Shown here one piece after another: positions 17,609-26,055 of a stretch of 64,000 bases of DNA. Source of the stretch: Pseudomonas sp. R37(2017) (GTDB lineage Bacteria > Pseudomonadota > Gammaproteobacteria > Pseudomonadales > Pseudomonadaceae). Where the stretch lies: NCBI RefSeq assembly GCF_002113375.1, contig NZ_NEHO01000008.1, positions 42,134 through 106,133 on the forward strand, in the 5' to 3' direction. Numbering within the stretch: the stretch's first letter is position 1; each line of letters starts with the position of its first letter. The notes beneath the pieces are model-generated. The model did not search any database, had not been told where the DNA came from, and was given only the letters and a program-made list of their open reading frames with translations. A program made the translations under genes and the position numbers.

Positions 17609-19057
17609 ATGTTCGACGTGCCCTTGTTGATTGCAGGTCAACCTTGTCCTGGTGGCGATGGACGGACCTTCGAGCGTCGTCATCCGGTCTGCGGCGAAGT
17701 CGTCTCGACTGTCGCAGCCGCCACGCTCGAGGATGCCGATGCCGCTGTGGCCGCGGCCAAGGCCGCTTTCCCGGCATGGTCCGCGTTGGCGCCCAATGAG
17801 CGCCGCACCCGCCTGTTGCGGGCTGCGGACCTGATGCAGGCTCGAAGCGCCTTGTTCATTGAGATGGCAGGTGAAACCGGCGCGATGGGCAATTGGTACG
17901 GGTTCAACGTCAAGCTGGCGGCCAACATTTTGCGTGAAGCGGCATCCTTGACCACCCAGATCAACGGCGAGGTCATTCCTTCCGACCTGCCGGGAAGCTT
18001 TTCCATGGCGCTGCGCCAGCCATGCGGCGTCGTGCTGGGGATCGCCCCCTGGAACGCCCCGGTGATTCTCGGTACCCGAGCGATCGCCATGCCGCTGGCC
18101 TGCGGGAACACCGTGGTCCTCAAGTCGTCCGAGCTCAGCCCGGCCGTCCACCGCTTGATCGGGCAGGTCATGCATGATGCCGGCCTGGGCGAGGGTGTCG
18201 TCAACGTGATCAGCAATGCGCCGCAGGATGCCGCGGCGATCGTCGAGCGACTGATCGCCAACCCGGCAGTGCGCCGCGTCAACTTCACAGGTTCCACCCA
18301 TGTGGGCAGAATTGTTGGCGAGCTGTGCGCGCGTCATCTCAAGCCCGCTTTGCTGGAGTTGGGGGGCAAGGCTCCGATGATGGTGTTGGCCGATGCCGAC
18401 CTCGATGCGGCGGTCGAAGCGGCAGCCTTTGGTGCCTACTTCAACCAGGGCCAGATCTGCATGTCCACGGAGCGCTTGATTGTCGACGAAGCGGTTGCCG
18501 ATGACTTCATCGATAAACTGGCGCGCAAGGTTGCCACGTTGCGCGCCGGTGATCCGGGCGATGAACAGTCGGTGCTGGGTTCGCTGATCGATGCGTCCGC
18601 CGGGCAACGCATCAAGCAGTTGGTCGACGATGCGCTGGGTAAAGGGGCGCGGCTGATCTGCGGTGGCCAGGTGGAAGGCAGCATCATGCAACCGACCCTG
18701 CTCGATAACGTCGACGACCGTATGCGCCTGTACCGGGAAGAGTCTTTTGGTCCGGTGGCGGTAGTGATCCGCGGCACGGGTGACGAGCAACTGCTGCGCC
18801 TGGCCAATGATTCAGAGTTCGGTTTGGCCGCCGCCATTTTCAGCCGCGATACCAGTCGCGCCCTGTCGCTGGCACAGCGAATGGAATCGGGCATTTGTCA
18901 CATCAACGGGCCGACGGTACACGATGAAGCACAGATGCCCTTTGGTGGGGTCAAGGCCAGCGGCTATGGGAGTTTTGGTGGCAAGACCGCCATTGAGCAA
19001 TTCACCCAGTTGCGTTGGGTTACTTTGCATCAGGGGCCGCGGCATTATCCGATCTGA
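17609..19057 (+). CDS. vdh: Vanillin dehydrogenase
   Basis: 482 residues, aldehyde dehydrogenase superfamily. It oxidises vanillin or other 4-hydroxybenzaldehydes with NAD(P)+ to the acid. Visible: GIAPWNAP with Asn149, FTGSTHVGR at the coenzyme site, Glu250 in LLELGGKAP, and catalytic Cys284 in FNQGQICMST. AGG upstream of ATG 17609 is adequate. It lies 123 bp after ech and before fcs, so it removes the aldehyde that ech releases. Length and motifs match pseudomonad Vdh; the assignment rests on both sequence and position. Confidence 0.96.
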   Translation: MFDVPLLIAGQPCPGGDGRTFERRHPVCGEVVSTVAAATLEDADAAVAAAKAAFPAWSALAPNERRTRLLRAADLMQARSALFIEMAGETGAMGNWYGFNVKLAANILREAASLTTQINGEVIPSDLPGSFSMALRQPCGVVLGIAPWNAPVILGTRAIAMPLACGNTVVLKSSELSPAVHRLIGQVMHDAGLGEGVVNVISNAPQDAAAIVERLIANPAVRRVNFTGSTHVGRIVGELCARHLKPALLELGGKAPMMVLADADLDAAVEAAAFGAYFNQGQICMSTERLIVDEAVADDFIDKLARKVATLRAGDPGDEQSVLGSLIDASAGQRIKQLVDDALGKGARLICGGQVEGSIMQPTLLDNVDDRMRLYREESFGPVAVVIRGTGDEQLLRLANDSEFGLAAAIFSRDTSRALSLAQRMESGICHINGPTVHDEAQMPFGGVKASGYGSFGGKTAIEQFTQLRWVTLHQGPRHYPI

Positions 19058-19059
19058 TC

Positions 19060-19083
19060 GAGGGCTTCAGGCAGCAAGCCCTC
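19060..19083 (+). other. Hairpin between vdh and fcs
   Basis: A perfect 8-bp stem GAGGGCTT/AAGCCCTC with an 8-base loop begins two bases after the vdh stop codon. There is no U-run, so it is more likely an mRNA-stability element or weak attenuator than a full terminator. Confidence 0.4.
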
Positions 19084-19210
19084 ACAACGACAGCTACGAA
19101 TAAAAACAACAGGGCGCGCCCGTAGTCCGGCGCTACCCCATGCAGCTGATGTCCTTGGCCAAGTCCGTTTGGCCCGACGTTGCGTTGCAACCTTTGCAGA
19201 GGTTCAACAC

Positions 19211-21112
19211 GTGAATATCGAATACCCGGCGCAAGCGCCGTCTTTGCTTGCCGACCATGCGCCACTTGCCCAGGTTGCACCCTTTCGCGCCGTCGCGATA
19301 GGGCGGCCCGGTGTCGCCATCGAGCGAAAAGGGGACGTGACCTACCTGCGCTCCACCGAGCCACTGGGGCCTTATCCTCGCCGGTTGATGGAGCGACTGA
19401 TTCACTGGGCACAGGTCAAACCTGACCAGACCTTCGTCGCCCGGCGTGACGCCACCGGGCAATGGCAATACATCACCTACTCGCAAATGCTCGAGCGAGT
19501 GCGTTCCATCGCGCAGCACCTGATGGGGTTCGAGCTCAGCCAGGAACGTCCTTTGGTGATCCTCTCGGGCAATGACCTGGAGCACCTGCAACTGGCCTGT
19601 GCGGCGATGTACTGCGGCATTGCGTACTGCCCGGTTTCTCCCGCGTACTCGACGGTTTCCCGGGATTTCGAGAAGCTCAGGCACATCATCTCGACCCTTG
19701 AACCGGGATTGGTCTTCGCCGCCGAGGGCGATACCTACGCTCGCGCCATCGAGGCTGTCGTTGCGGCGGATACGCCGGTGCTGTTGACGACGGGCGGGTT
19801 GTCCGAGCGCGCGCACATGTTTTTCGATGAGCTGCTGGGGCAGACGCAGTGCGCCGATGCCGACGCCGCTTTCGAGGCGGTGCAGCCTTCGACGATTGCC
19901 AAGTTCCTGTTCACTTCCGGCTCGACCAGACTGCCCAAGGCGGTCATCACCACGCAGCAGATGCTCTGTGCAAACCAGCAGATGCTCAGCCAGACCTTCC
20001 CGGAGTTCACCCTCGAGCCTCCGCTGCTGGTTGACTGGTTGCCGTGGAATCACACCTTCGGGGGCAGCCATAACGTCGGTATCGTGCTGTACAACGGTGG
20101 CAGCTATTACATCGATGATGGCAAGCCAACAGCCCAGCATTTTGCAGAGACTCTGCGCAATCTGGGTGAAATCTCGCCCACCGCTTACCTGACCGTGCCC
20201 AAGGGCTGGGAGGAGCTTGCGTCGGCGCTGGAAACGGACTCACAACTGAGGGAGCGCTTTTTTGCGCGCATGAAGCTGTTCTTTTTCGCCGGGGCCGGGT
20301 TGTCCCAGTCAGTCTGGAACCGCCTGGAAAAAGTGGCGACGGAGCATTGTGGAGAGCGCATCCAGATCATGGCCAGCCTGGGCATGACCGAAACGGCGCC
20401 CAGCTGTACCTTCACCACCGGCCCACTTTCCGTTGCGGGCTACATCGGTTTGCCTGCACCCGGATGTGAAGTGAAGATGGTTCCCATGGACGGGAAGCTC
20501 GAAGTGCGTTTCCGCGGACCCCATGTCATGCCCGGATACTGGCGATCACCGGAGCAGACGGCACAAGCGTTCGACGAGGAAGGCTTTTACCGCACAGGTG
20601 ACGCCGTCAGATTCGCCGACCCGGACTCCCCGCATCTGGGGTTGATGTTCGATGGCCGCATCGCCGAGGACTTCAAGCTGTCTTCGGGAGGATTTGTCAG
20701 CGTGGGTCCTTTGCGAGCGCGAGTGATTGCGCAGGGCGCTCCCTACATCCATGACGTGGTGGTCACCGGGCCTGATCGCAAGCACATTGGCCTGTTGATT
20801 TTTCCGCGCCCCGTCGAGATTCGCCAACTGGCGGGAGTCGAGTCCGGCGCTTCCCTGCGTGAAGCCGTGAGCAGTGCCACAGTCAAACAATGGCTGCTGC
20901 AACTCATCGATGGACTCAATGGTGCGGCGACGGGTGTCGCAACGCGCGTGGACTGGGCTGCATTGCTCGATGAGCCGGCTTCGTTGGATCGCGGCGAGCT
21001 GACGGACAAAGGCTCGATCAATCAGCGAGCGGTGATGTCCCATCGTGCCGAAAAAATCGAGGCGCTGTATGCCGGCAGCGATCCGGATCGGCAACTGGCG
21101 AGTCTTCGCTGA
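19211..21112 (+). CDS. fcs: Feruloyl-CoA synthetase (AMP-forming)
   Basis: 633 residues from GTG 19211, chosen because AGAGG (19198-19202) sits 8 bases upstream; the only start further up is a TTG at 19169 without such a site. ANL-superfamily motifs are present: FLFTSGSTRLPKAVITTQQM near residue 232, GMTETAPSCTF, and YRTGDAVRFADPD with the adenylate-ribose Asp. The enzyme activates ferulate, coumarate or caffeate with ATP and CoA for Ech. It follows vdh by 153 bp. Length and the PNxFxxxxP-free C-terminus fit pseudomonad Fcs. Confidence 0.95.
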   Translation: MNIEYPAQAPSLLADHAPLAQVAPFRAVAIGRPGVAIERKGDVTYLRSTEPLGPYPRRLMERLIHWAQVKPDQTFVARRDATGQWQYITYSQMLERVRSIAQHLMGFELSQERPLVILSGNDLEHLQLACAAMYCGIAYCPVSPAYSTVSRDFEKLRHIISTLEPGLVFAAEGDTYARAIEAVVAADTPVLLTTGGLSERAHMFFDELLGQTQCADADAAFEAVQPSTIAKFLFTSGSTRLPKAVITTQQMLCANQQMLSQTFPEFTLEPPLLVDWLPWNHTFGGSHNVGIVLYNGGSYYIDDGKPTAQHFAETLRNLGEISPTAYLTVPKGWEELASALETDSQLRERFFARMKLFFFAGAGLSQSVWNRLEKVATEHCGERIQIMASLGMTETAPSCTFTTGPLSVAGYIGLPAPGCEVKMVPMDGKLEVRFRGPHVMPGYWRSPEQTAQAFDEEGFYRTGDAVRFADPDSPHLGLMFDGRIAEDFKLSSGGFVSVGPLRARVIAQGAPYIHDVVVTGPDRKHIGLLIFPRPVEIRQLAGVESGASLREAVSSATVKQWLLQLIDGLNGAATGVATRVDWAALLDEPASLDRGELTDKGSINQRAVMSHRAEKIEALYAGSDPDRQLASLR

Positions 21113-21227
21113 GTCGGTTTTTCGCACACCGCACATCCCGCTTACCTACTGCTTGAAGCCAGCGACCGCCTGCGCGTGTCAATAACGCTGCTGCTTCGCT
21201 TTTTGCCTGATTGTTGAAGGAACTGAG

Positions 21228-22091
21228 ATGAACATTGCCGATCTGGTCGCTATCGATGTCCACACCCATGCCGAGTTCTCCTGTCATGAACCGGATGATG
21301 ACTATCGCATCGAATTTGAAGACGCCAAGCGCAAATACTTTAAATCCGGCTCACCGCCTTCCATCGGCGAAACCATTGCCTATTACCGTGAGCGCAAGAT
21401 TGGCCTGGTGATGTTTACCGTGGACTGGGAGTTCGAGATCGGACGCAGGAGGGTGCCCAACGAAGAGGTTGCCCGTGCCGCCCAGGACAATGCGGACATG
21501 ATGATGGCGTTTGCCAGCGTGGATCCCCACAAGGGAAAAATGGGGGTGCGGGAAATGCGCCGGTTGATCGAGGATTTCGGCATCAAGGGCTTCAAGTTCC
21601 ACCCGACATGCCAAGGCTTTTTTCCGAACGACCGCATGGCCTATCAACTGTACGAGGTTATCGCGGAGTACGGCTTGCCGGCCATTTTCCACAGCGGCCA
21701 TTCTGGTGTTGGCAGCGGAATGCCCGGGGGAGGAGGGTTGCGTTTGAAGTACTCCAACCCCATGCACCTGGACGATGTCGCGGCGGATTTTCCTGATATG
21801 AAAATTATCCTGGCGCATCCTTCGTGGCCCTGGCAGGACGAGGCGCTTTCGGTGTGCTTGCACAAACCCAATGTCTACATCGATCTGTCGGGATGGTCGC
21901 CCAAGTACTTCCCGCCTCAGCTGGTGCAGTATGCCAATACCTTGCTCAAACATAAGATGTTGTTTGGTTCCGACTATCCGTTGATTACACCTGATCGCTG
22001 GATGAAGGATTTCACCGAGGCTGGTTTCAAGGAGGAAGTCCATTCACTGATTTTGAAAGAGAATGCGATCAAGGTGCTCGGCCTCGGGTGA
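21228..22091 (+). CDS. Amidohydrolase_2 family protein, possibly beta-ketoacyl-CoA hydrolase
   Basis: 287 residues; ATG 21228 with GAAGGAA upstream. TIM-barrel metal-hydrolase motifs: DVHTHAEFSC (His11, His13), KGFKFHPTCQGFFPND, AIFHSGHSGVGSG, ILAHPSWPWQDE and LFGSDYPL. This group includes decarboxylases and C-C hydrolases. In Rhodococcus, CouO of the coumarate cluster is an amidohydrolase proposed to cleave 4-hydroxyphenyl-beta-ketoacyl-CoA. Its place right after fcs (115 bp) suggests a similar hydrolytic side route here, in parallel to the Ech aldehyde route. That is inference from position and family. Confidence 0.8.
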   Translation: MNIADLVAIDVHTHAEFSCHEPDDDYRIEFEDAKRKYFKSGSPPSIGETIAYYRERKIGLVMFTVDWEFEIGRRRVPNEEVARAAQDNADMMMAFASVDPHKGKMGVREMRRLIEDFGIKGFKFHPTCQGFFPNDRMAYQLYEVIAEYGLPAIFHSGHSGVGSGMPGGGGLRLKYSNPMHLDDVAADFPDMKIILAHPSWPWQDEALSVCLHKPNVYIDLSGWSPKYFPPQLVQYANTLLKHKMLFGSDYPLITPDRWMKDFTEAGFKEEVHSLILKENAIKVLGLG

Positions 22092-22157
22092 AGGCCTTTC
22101 ATGAGTGACGGTTTACACGAGGGTCAATGATCGGCGGGATTCACTCACCCGACCTGG

Positions 22158-22874
22158 CTATTTCCCAGCAAGCACGGCATCTTCGATTTCCTGTGCGACA
22201 AGGCTTTGTATTCGCCACATGTTGCGGTCCCGAATGCCATGCTCCTCCAGCATTGTGACTGTCCGGAACAGGTACTGGGCCGCCGAACCCCAGTGCCCGG
22301 CTGCGCGGGCCAGTACATGGGCAACCTGTTCCATGGGCAACTTTCCGGCATAGGCCATTCCGTCGCGTGCTGCGACAAAGGCCAGGGCACGCACTGTCCC
22401 TGATTCGGTTTTAACCGAAATCCAGCGTGGGACATTGGTCGGTGGGTTGGCGTCTATTTCCCGCACCATCAACAGTCCCAATTGCTTGAAATGGTCTTGC
22501 GCGGGAAGCCGGTATGCCAACCCGTTGCAGCTTCCGCCCCGGTCGAGGGCCAACATCAGGGCCGGCAGTTCGCGCGTGCCGCGCCAGCGAGTCAGTTTGA
22601 GGCAGAACGATCGATGCCAGCCGAAGGCGGTGGCGCTACGGCTCTCCAAAACATCGAACTCCGGATTCCAGATCAGTGAGCCATAAGCAAAAATCCAAAG
22701 CTCCTGCGGTTTGTATTCGAACAACAGTGCTTCCACCATTGCATCGAACTCTGCTTCGGTGTGTTCGGTCGTGCCCGGCTCGGGGCCGGGATCGGGCTCA
22801 AAACGCTCGACGCGAGCGACAAGTTCCGCCGTCAGGTTTGGTTTTTTGGCGGGCTTGGTTCTCAGGGTTGCCAT
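22158..22874 (-). CDS. ChaC-family gamma-glutamylcyclotransferase
   Basis: 238 residues. The glycine-rich substrate loop WIFAYGSLIWNPEF lies near residue 60, followed by GWHRSFCLKLTRWRGTRELP and LMLALDRGGSCNGLAYRLP, all typical of ChaC proteins. These cleave glutathione (or gamma-glutamyl peptides) to 5-oxoproline and Cys-Gly in the cytoplasm. The N-terminal 50 residues are charged and variable. It stands alone between the fcs set and a REPIN, convergent with the amidohydrolase gene at 22091. Confidence 0.9.
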   Translation of the reverse strand: MATLRTKPAKKPNLTAELVARVERFEPDPGPEPGTTEHTEAEFDAMVEALLFEYKPQELWIFAYGSLIWNPEFDVLESRSATAFGWHRSFCLKLTRWRGTRELPALMLALDRGGSCNGLAYRLPAQDHFKQLGLLMVREIDANPPTNVPRWISVKTESGTVRALAFVAARDGMAYAGKLPMEQVAHVLARAAGHWGSAAQYLFRTVTMLEEHGIRDRNMWRIQSLVAQEIEDAVLAGK

Positions 22875-22905
22875 GCCGGCTCTCCCACAGGTTGGTCTCC
22901 GCCCC

Positions 22906-23021
22906 CTGTAGGAGCGAGCATGCTCGCGATGGACGCGGGAACACCGCGGGGCATCAGGCTTCCCGCGTTATCGTTGACGTACATCGCGAGCATGCCGCAA
23001 GCGGGCACCCGCTCCTACAGG
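22906..23021. repeat. REPIN: two inverted REP sequences
   Basis: REP 1 (22906-22932) reads CTGTAGGAGCGAGCATGCTC then GCGATGG. The inverted partner begins ACATCGCGAGCATGC at 22981 and ends GCTCCTACAG near 23019, with about 48 bp between. The partner's palindrome carries extra bases (CGCAAGCGGGCACC) in place of the usual T, so it is asymmetric. Such pairs are mobilised by RAYT transposases elsewhere in pseudomonad genomes. Confidence 0.85.
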
Positions 23022-23045
23022 GAACGCGTTCATTGCGATCAAACA

Positions 23046-24005
23046 TCAGAGTTTTTCGAGGAATCCCAGTAACAGTTCATTGACCTCTGTCGCGCGTTCT
23101 CGTTGTATCCAGTGGCCAGCACCTTCAAGGATATGGCACCCGCGCAGTCCTGGCAGTGTCTGCGCGAAGGCTTCGATCTGCCGCGGGGAGCCCGGAAACT
23201 TCAGTACGCCGTCGCGGCTTCCGGCAATGAACATCGACGGCTGCCGGATACTGCAGCCGCGCCAGGGCGCCAGCAGTGCCCATGAGCGTGTCATGTTGCG
23301 GTACCAGTTCAAGCCGCCGCGAAATCCGCTGCGGGTGAATTCGCCGGTGTAGTAGGCGATGTCCTCGAGGCTCAGCCAGGCTGGCAAGGTTTCCGGTTCG
23401 ATCATTCTCCCCAGGAAGCCTTTGCCCGCCTGCAGTTGGCCGAACACCGGCCAATCGGGCCCGTCACCCGAGCCATTGAAATAGATGCGTCGGATCGACG
23501 ACTCGACGTCCCTTTCCAGCTCGGCCTCGGCCACACCCGGCGTCTGGAAATACTGGATGTAGAAGTCGCTGATACCCCGCGAGGCCAGCGCGCTCAGGGG
23601 CTCCACGCGCCCCGGTGGCGAGTAGGGGACGCTCATGCCGACCACGGCACGGAACAGATCGGGTCGCATCAATGCTGCGCTCCAGGCCACCAGTGCGCCC
23701 CAGTCATGACCGACGATCACGGCTTGCTGTTCACCGAGTGCGTTGACCAACTCCACCATGTCGCCCACCAGGTGGAGTGTGGTGTAGGCGTCGGGTTCGA
23801 CCGGCGCATCCGTGCCGCCATAGCCACGCATGTCGGGCGCGACCGCCCTGTAGCCGGCGGCCGCCAGCGCGGTCAGCTGATTGCGCCAGGAGTACCACAG
23901 CTCCGGGAAACCGTGGCAAAGCAGGACCAGCGGACCTGAGCCCTGGGAGGCTACCTGCATGCGGATGCCATTGATGTCGAGCGTTTCGAGTTGTGGTTCG
24001 TTCAT
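23046..24005 (-). CDS. Alpha/beta hydrolase, epoxide hydrolase-like
   Basis: 319 residues. Epoxide-hydrolase features in order: HGFPELWYSWRNQL (oxyanion HGxP), DMRGYGGTDAPVE, nucleophile Asp in VIVGHDWGALVAW, a cap region with tyrosines including GGLNWYRN, GSRDGVL with the likely acid, and GAGHWIQRERA with the base His. An Asp nucleophile in GHDWG points to epoxide hydrolase or haloalkane-dehalogenase chemistry; the HGFPE and cap tyrosines favour epoxide hydrolase. It lies 16 bp downstream of the flavin oxidoreductase gene on the same strand, so the two are probably co-transcribed, and the flavoprotein could form the epoxide. Confidence 0.88.
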   Translation of the reverse strand: MNEPQLETLDINGIRMQVASQGSGPLVLLCHGFPELWYSWRNQLTALAAAGYRAVAPDMRGYGGTDAPVEPDAYTTLHLVGDMVELVNALGEQQAVIVGHDWGALVAWSAALMRPDLFRAVVGMSVPYSPPGRVEPLSALASRGISDFYIQYFQTPGVAEAELERDVESSIRRIYFNGSGDGPDWPVFGQLQAGKGFLGRMIEPETLPAWLSLEDIAYYTGEFTRSGFRGGLNWYRNMTRSWALLAPWRGCSIRQPSMFIAGSRDGVLKFPGSPRQIEAFAQTLPGLRGCHILEGAGHWIQRERATEVNELLLGFLEKL

Positions 24006-24021
24006 GTGCGCTCCCTGCAGT

Positions 24022-25434
24022 TCAAGCGATGGACTCCAGCAACCGTGGCAGTCTGGTCAGAGCCTGCTGCTTGCTGACGGAGAGCCGATGCAGCTGTGCC
24101 AGTTTCTCGGTGTCGGTTTCTTGCAAGCCCCTGACCACCGACGTCAGGAAGTACAAGCGCGACTGCCTGATCCAGCGCGTCAGGCCTTCATGTTCTCCCC
24201 AGCGTAGTTGGTTACCCAGGTAGACCGCCCACATTCTGATCCAGTCCGTGGGGACGTGAGGCGGGGGGACCATGGTGCAAAGGGCGTTCATTTCCTCCTG
24301 ATCGGCCAGATGGCTTTCGACATAGGCGATCAAGGCTGCGCTGAACAAGGGCTGGCAGCTGCTTACCATCAACAGGTTGATCTTGTTCCCATCGAACACC
24401 TTCATTTCAGGCAGTGTCGGGATGGCACTGGCGCTGCAGTCAATATGCAGAGCATTTGCACTGGTAGCGATGCTGCCTTTCTCGAGCACGATGCGCGTTG
24501 GCTCGATAATCCGTACCCTCCCCAGGCGCACAATGTTGTCGATGCGCCGCAGTTCACGTAATTCTGCCTGTGTAACGATGGCGCAGCGGAAGGCCGTCGG
24601 TTCGACGGACTTATCCATGCGCAGGAACTGGCCCGACGCCTCAAGCCTGGAGAACAGGTCAGGGATCGAGTCGGCGGCCGCGATGGCCTCGAATTGTGCC
24701 GTGAGGCCGCCGATTGTCCGTTCGAAGCTATCGAGGCCCGGTTGCAGGTTGGCCCGGTCGATCAACCACGGATCGTTCGGCATGATCCAGCAGATGTTTG
24801 CGGGCGCAATACCGCTTTGCAGACACCACAGGCAAGCGTCGATCCCGGTCTTGCCGGATCCCACCACTACGTAGCTGGAGTGCGGGCGCTGGATCTTCGG
24901 CAGGTTGTTCAGTGGTACGCATTGCACGCCGGGCTCCACCTTGTACCTGGGCGGGTGGGTCGAGGGCACAGCGGTCTGGGTATGGGTGGCGTCCACCACC
25001 TTTTTGTGGACCCGCACCTGATGGTTTGCGCCGCTGACCAGCGAGGTAAAGCGATGGTCGTCAATGCGGTCGCCGGTGTAGTCGCACATGGGGAAGTAAC
25101 GGACTCGGCCTGACGGCAGAAACTGCTGGTTCATCACCTGGTCGTAGTAGCTCACCACCTCGGCGCCAGAAGCCAGCTCATACAAGCCTTGGTTCAATTG
25201 CGCATGGTCTTTCTTCCCGCTGCTCAGTTCCCGTGAGTTGACGCCATAGAAAGCCGAAGGCTGGTGTAAGCGGACGAAAGGGTAGGCATCATTCCAGTGC
25301 CCGCCAGGCCGGTCGTGCCGATCCACCATCACGATGCTTGCATTGGTTTCCTCGAGCAGTGTATCGACGAAAGCCATGGCCATCGCGCCAGCACCGATGA
25401 TCAGATAGTCGGTTTCGATCAGATTTGCGTCCAT
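24022..25434 (-). CDS. FAD/NAD(P)-binding oxidoreductase, monooxygenase-like
   Basis: 470 residues. FAD-binding Rossmann motif at the N-terminus (TDYLIIGAGAMAMAF), MVDRHDRPGGHWNDAYPF with the GGHW element seen in flavin monooxygenase-like proteins, and a second dinucleotide fold (SYVVVGSGKTGIDACLW, about residue 190). The Baeyer-Villiger fingerprint FxGxxxHxxxW is not evident. The substrate is unknown. It heads a two-gene minus-strand unit with the epoxide-hydrolase-like gene, 16 bp apart. The C-terminal 70 residues are helical and rich in leucine and arginine. Confidence 0.85.
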   Translation of the reverse strand: MDANLIETDYLIIGAGAMAMAFVDTLLEETNASIVMVDRHDRPGGHWNDAYPFVRLHQPSAFYGVNSRELSSGKKDHAQLNQGLYELASGAEVVSYYDQVMNQQFLPSGRVRYFPMCDYTGDRIDDHRFTSLVSGANHQVRVHKKVVDATHTQTAVPSTHPPRYKVEPGVQCVPLNNLPKIQRPHSSYVVVGSGKTGIDACLWCLQSGIAPANICWIMPNDPWLIDRANLQPGLDSFERTIGGLTAQFEAIAAADSIPDLFSRLEASGQFLRMDKSVEPTAFRCAIVTQAELRELRRIDNIVRLGRVRIIEPTRIVLEKGSIATSANALHIDCSASAIPTLPEMKVFDGNKINLLMVSSCQPLFSAALIAYVESHLADQEEMNALCTMVPPPHVPTDWIRMWAVYLGNQLRWGEHEGLTRWIRQSRLYFLTSVVRGLQETDTEKLAQLHRLSVSKQQALTRLPRLLESIA

Positions 25435-25708
25435 ATGCTTGCGCCTTTCTGAAGGTTGTTCCTTGTGACCTCAGTAGATTAGCTATCAATACCGGGACCC
25501 ATAGAACGAATGCTCCTCACCCAAATAACCGATTGAATTAACAAGCGCAGCACGAATCACCAGCCGTTACAGTGGCACTCAAAGGCTGTAACAAGCGGCT
25601 ATGCCGATAAGTGCGAGAAAGCACAGCAACTGGATGCAAAAGAAGGTGAACCGTACCGCCACGAACCTGTTGGTCTGCTCATGGGATACGTGAACCAGCG
25701 ACTGGCAC
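25435..25708. other. Upstream region of the flavin oxidoreductase gene
   Basis: About 270 bp with no firmly supported gene. A short frame on the minus strand ending at 25579 encodes a hydrophobic tail (FTFFCIQLLCFLALIGIAAC), but its upstream part runs into the REP sequences and it lacks a start with a ribosome site. Confidence 0.35.
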
Positions 25709-25889
25709 ACGCTCGCGATGGAGGCGCAGGCTCCGCGGGGTGTCAGGTAGCCAGTGTCATCGTTGACGACCATCGCGAGCATGCTCGCTCCTACAGTAAA
25801 TCTGTGGTGTTGCACAAAACCCTGTAGGAGCGAGCACGCTCGCGATGGACGTCAACGATAACGCGGGCTGTCTGAATGCCCGCGTTATC
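25709..25889. repeat. REP cluster: partial REPIN, single REP and long hairpin
   Basis: A truncated REP (25709-25722, ACGCTCGCGATGGA) and a full inverted REP (25771-25796, CATCGCGAGCATGCTCGCTC then CTACAG) form one REPIN. A third REP in the forward sense (25821-25848) is followed by a perfect 12-bp stem GATAACGCGGGC/GCCCGCGTTATC (25857-25889, 9-base loop). The sequence between REPs resembles that of the element at 22906, so both come from one family. Confidence 0.85.
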
Positions 25890-26055
25890 CTGGCGTCTTG
25901 CCCTGGGCACAACGCCTTGCGCAGTCGCCGAGCCTCTCTGCACGTCGCTCGACATCGGGCAGCCCTGCAGAACAGCAGCTAAGCTTTCCTGCGCTGGGGC
26001 GGCAGTGAGAAGTGTTGCCTTGGAGTGTCTATGTCGGGCAAGGGAGCCATGCGCC

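Noticed and set aside
25579..25815. 78-codon minus-strand frame with a hydrophobic C-terminus
   Set aside because: Its N-terminal half is translated REP sequence; no start codon with a ribosome site precedes the hydrophobic part.
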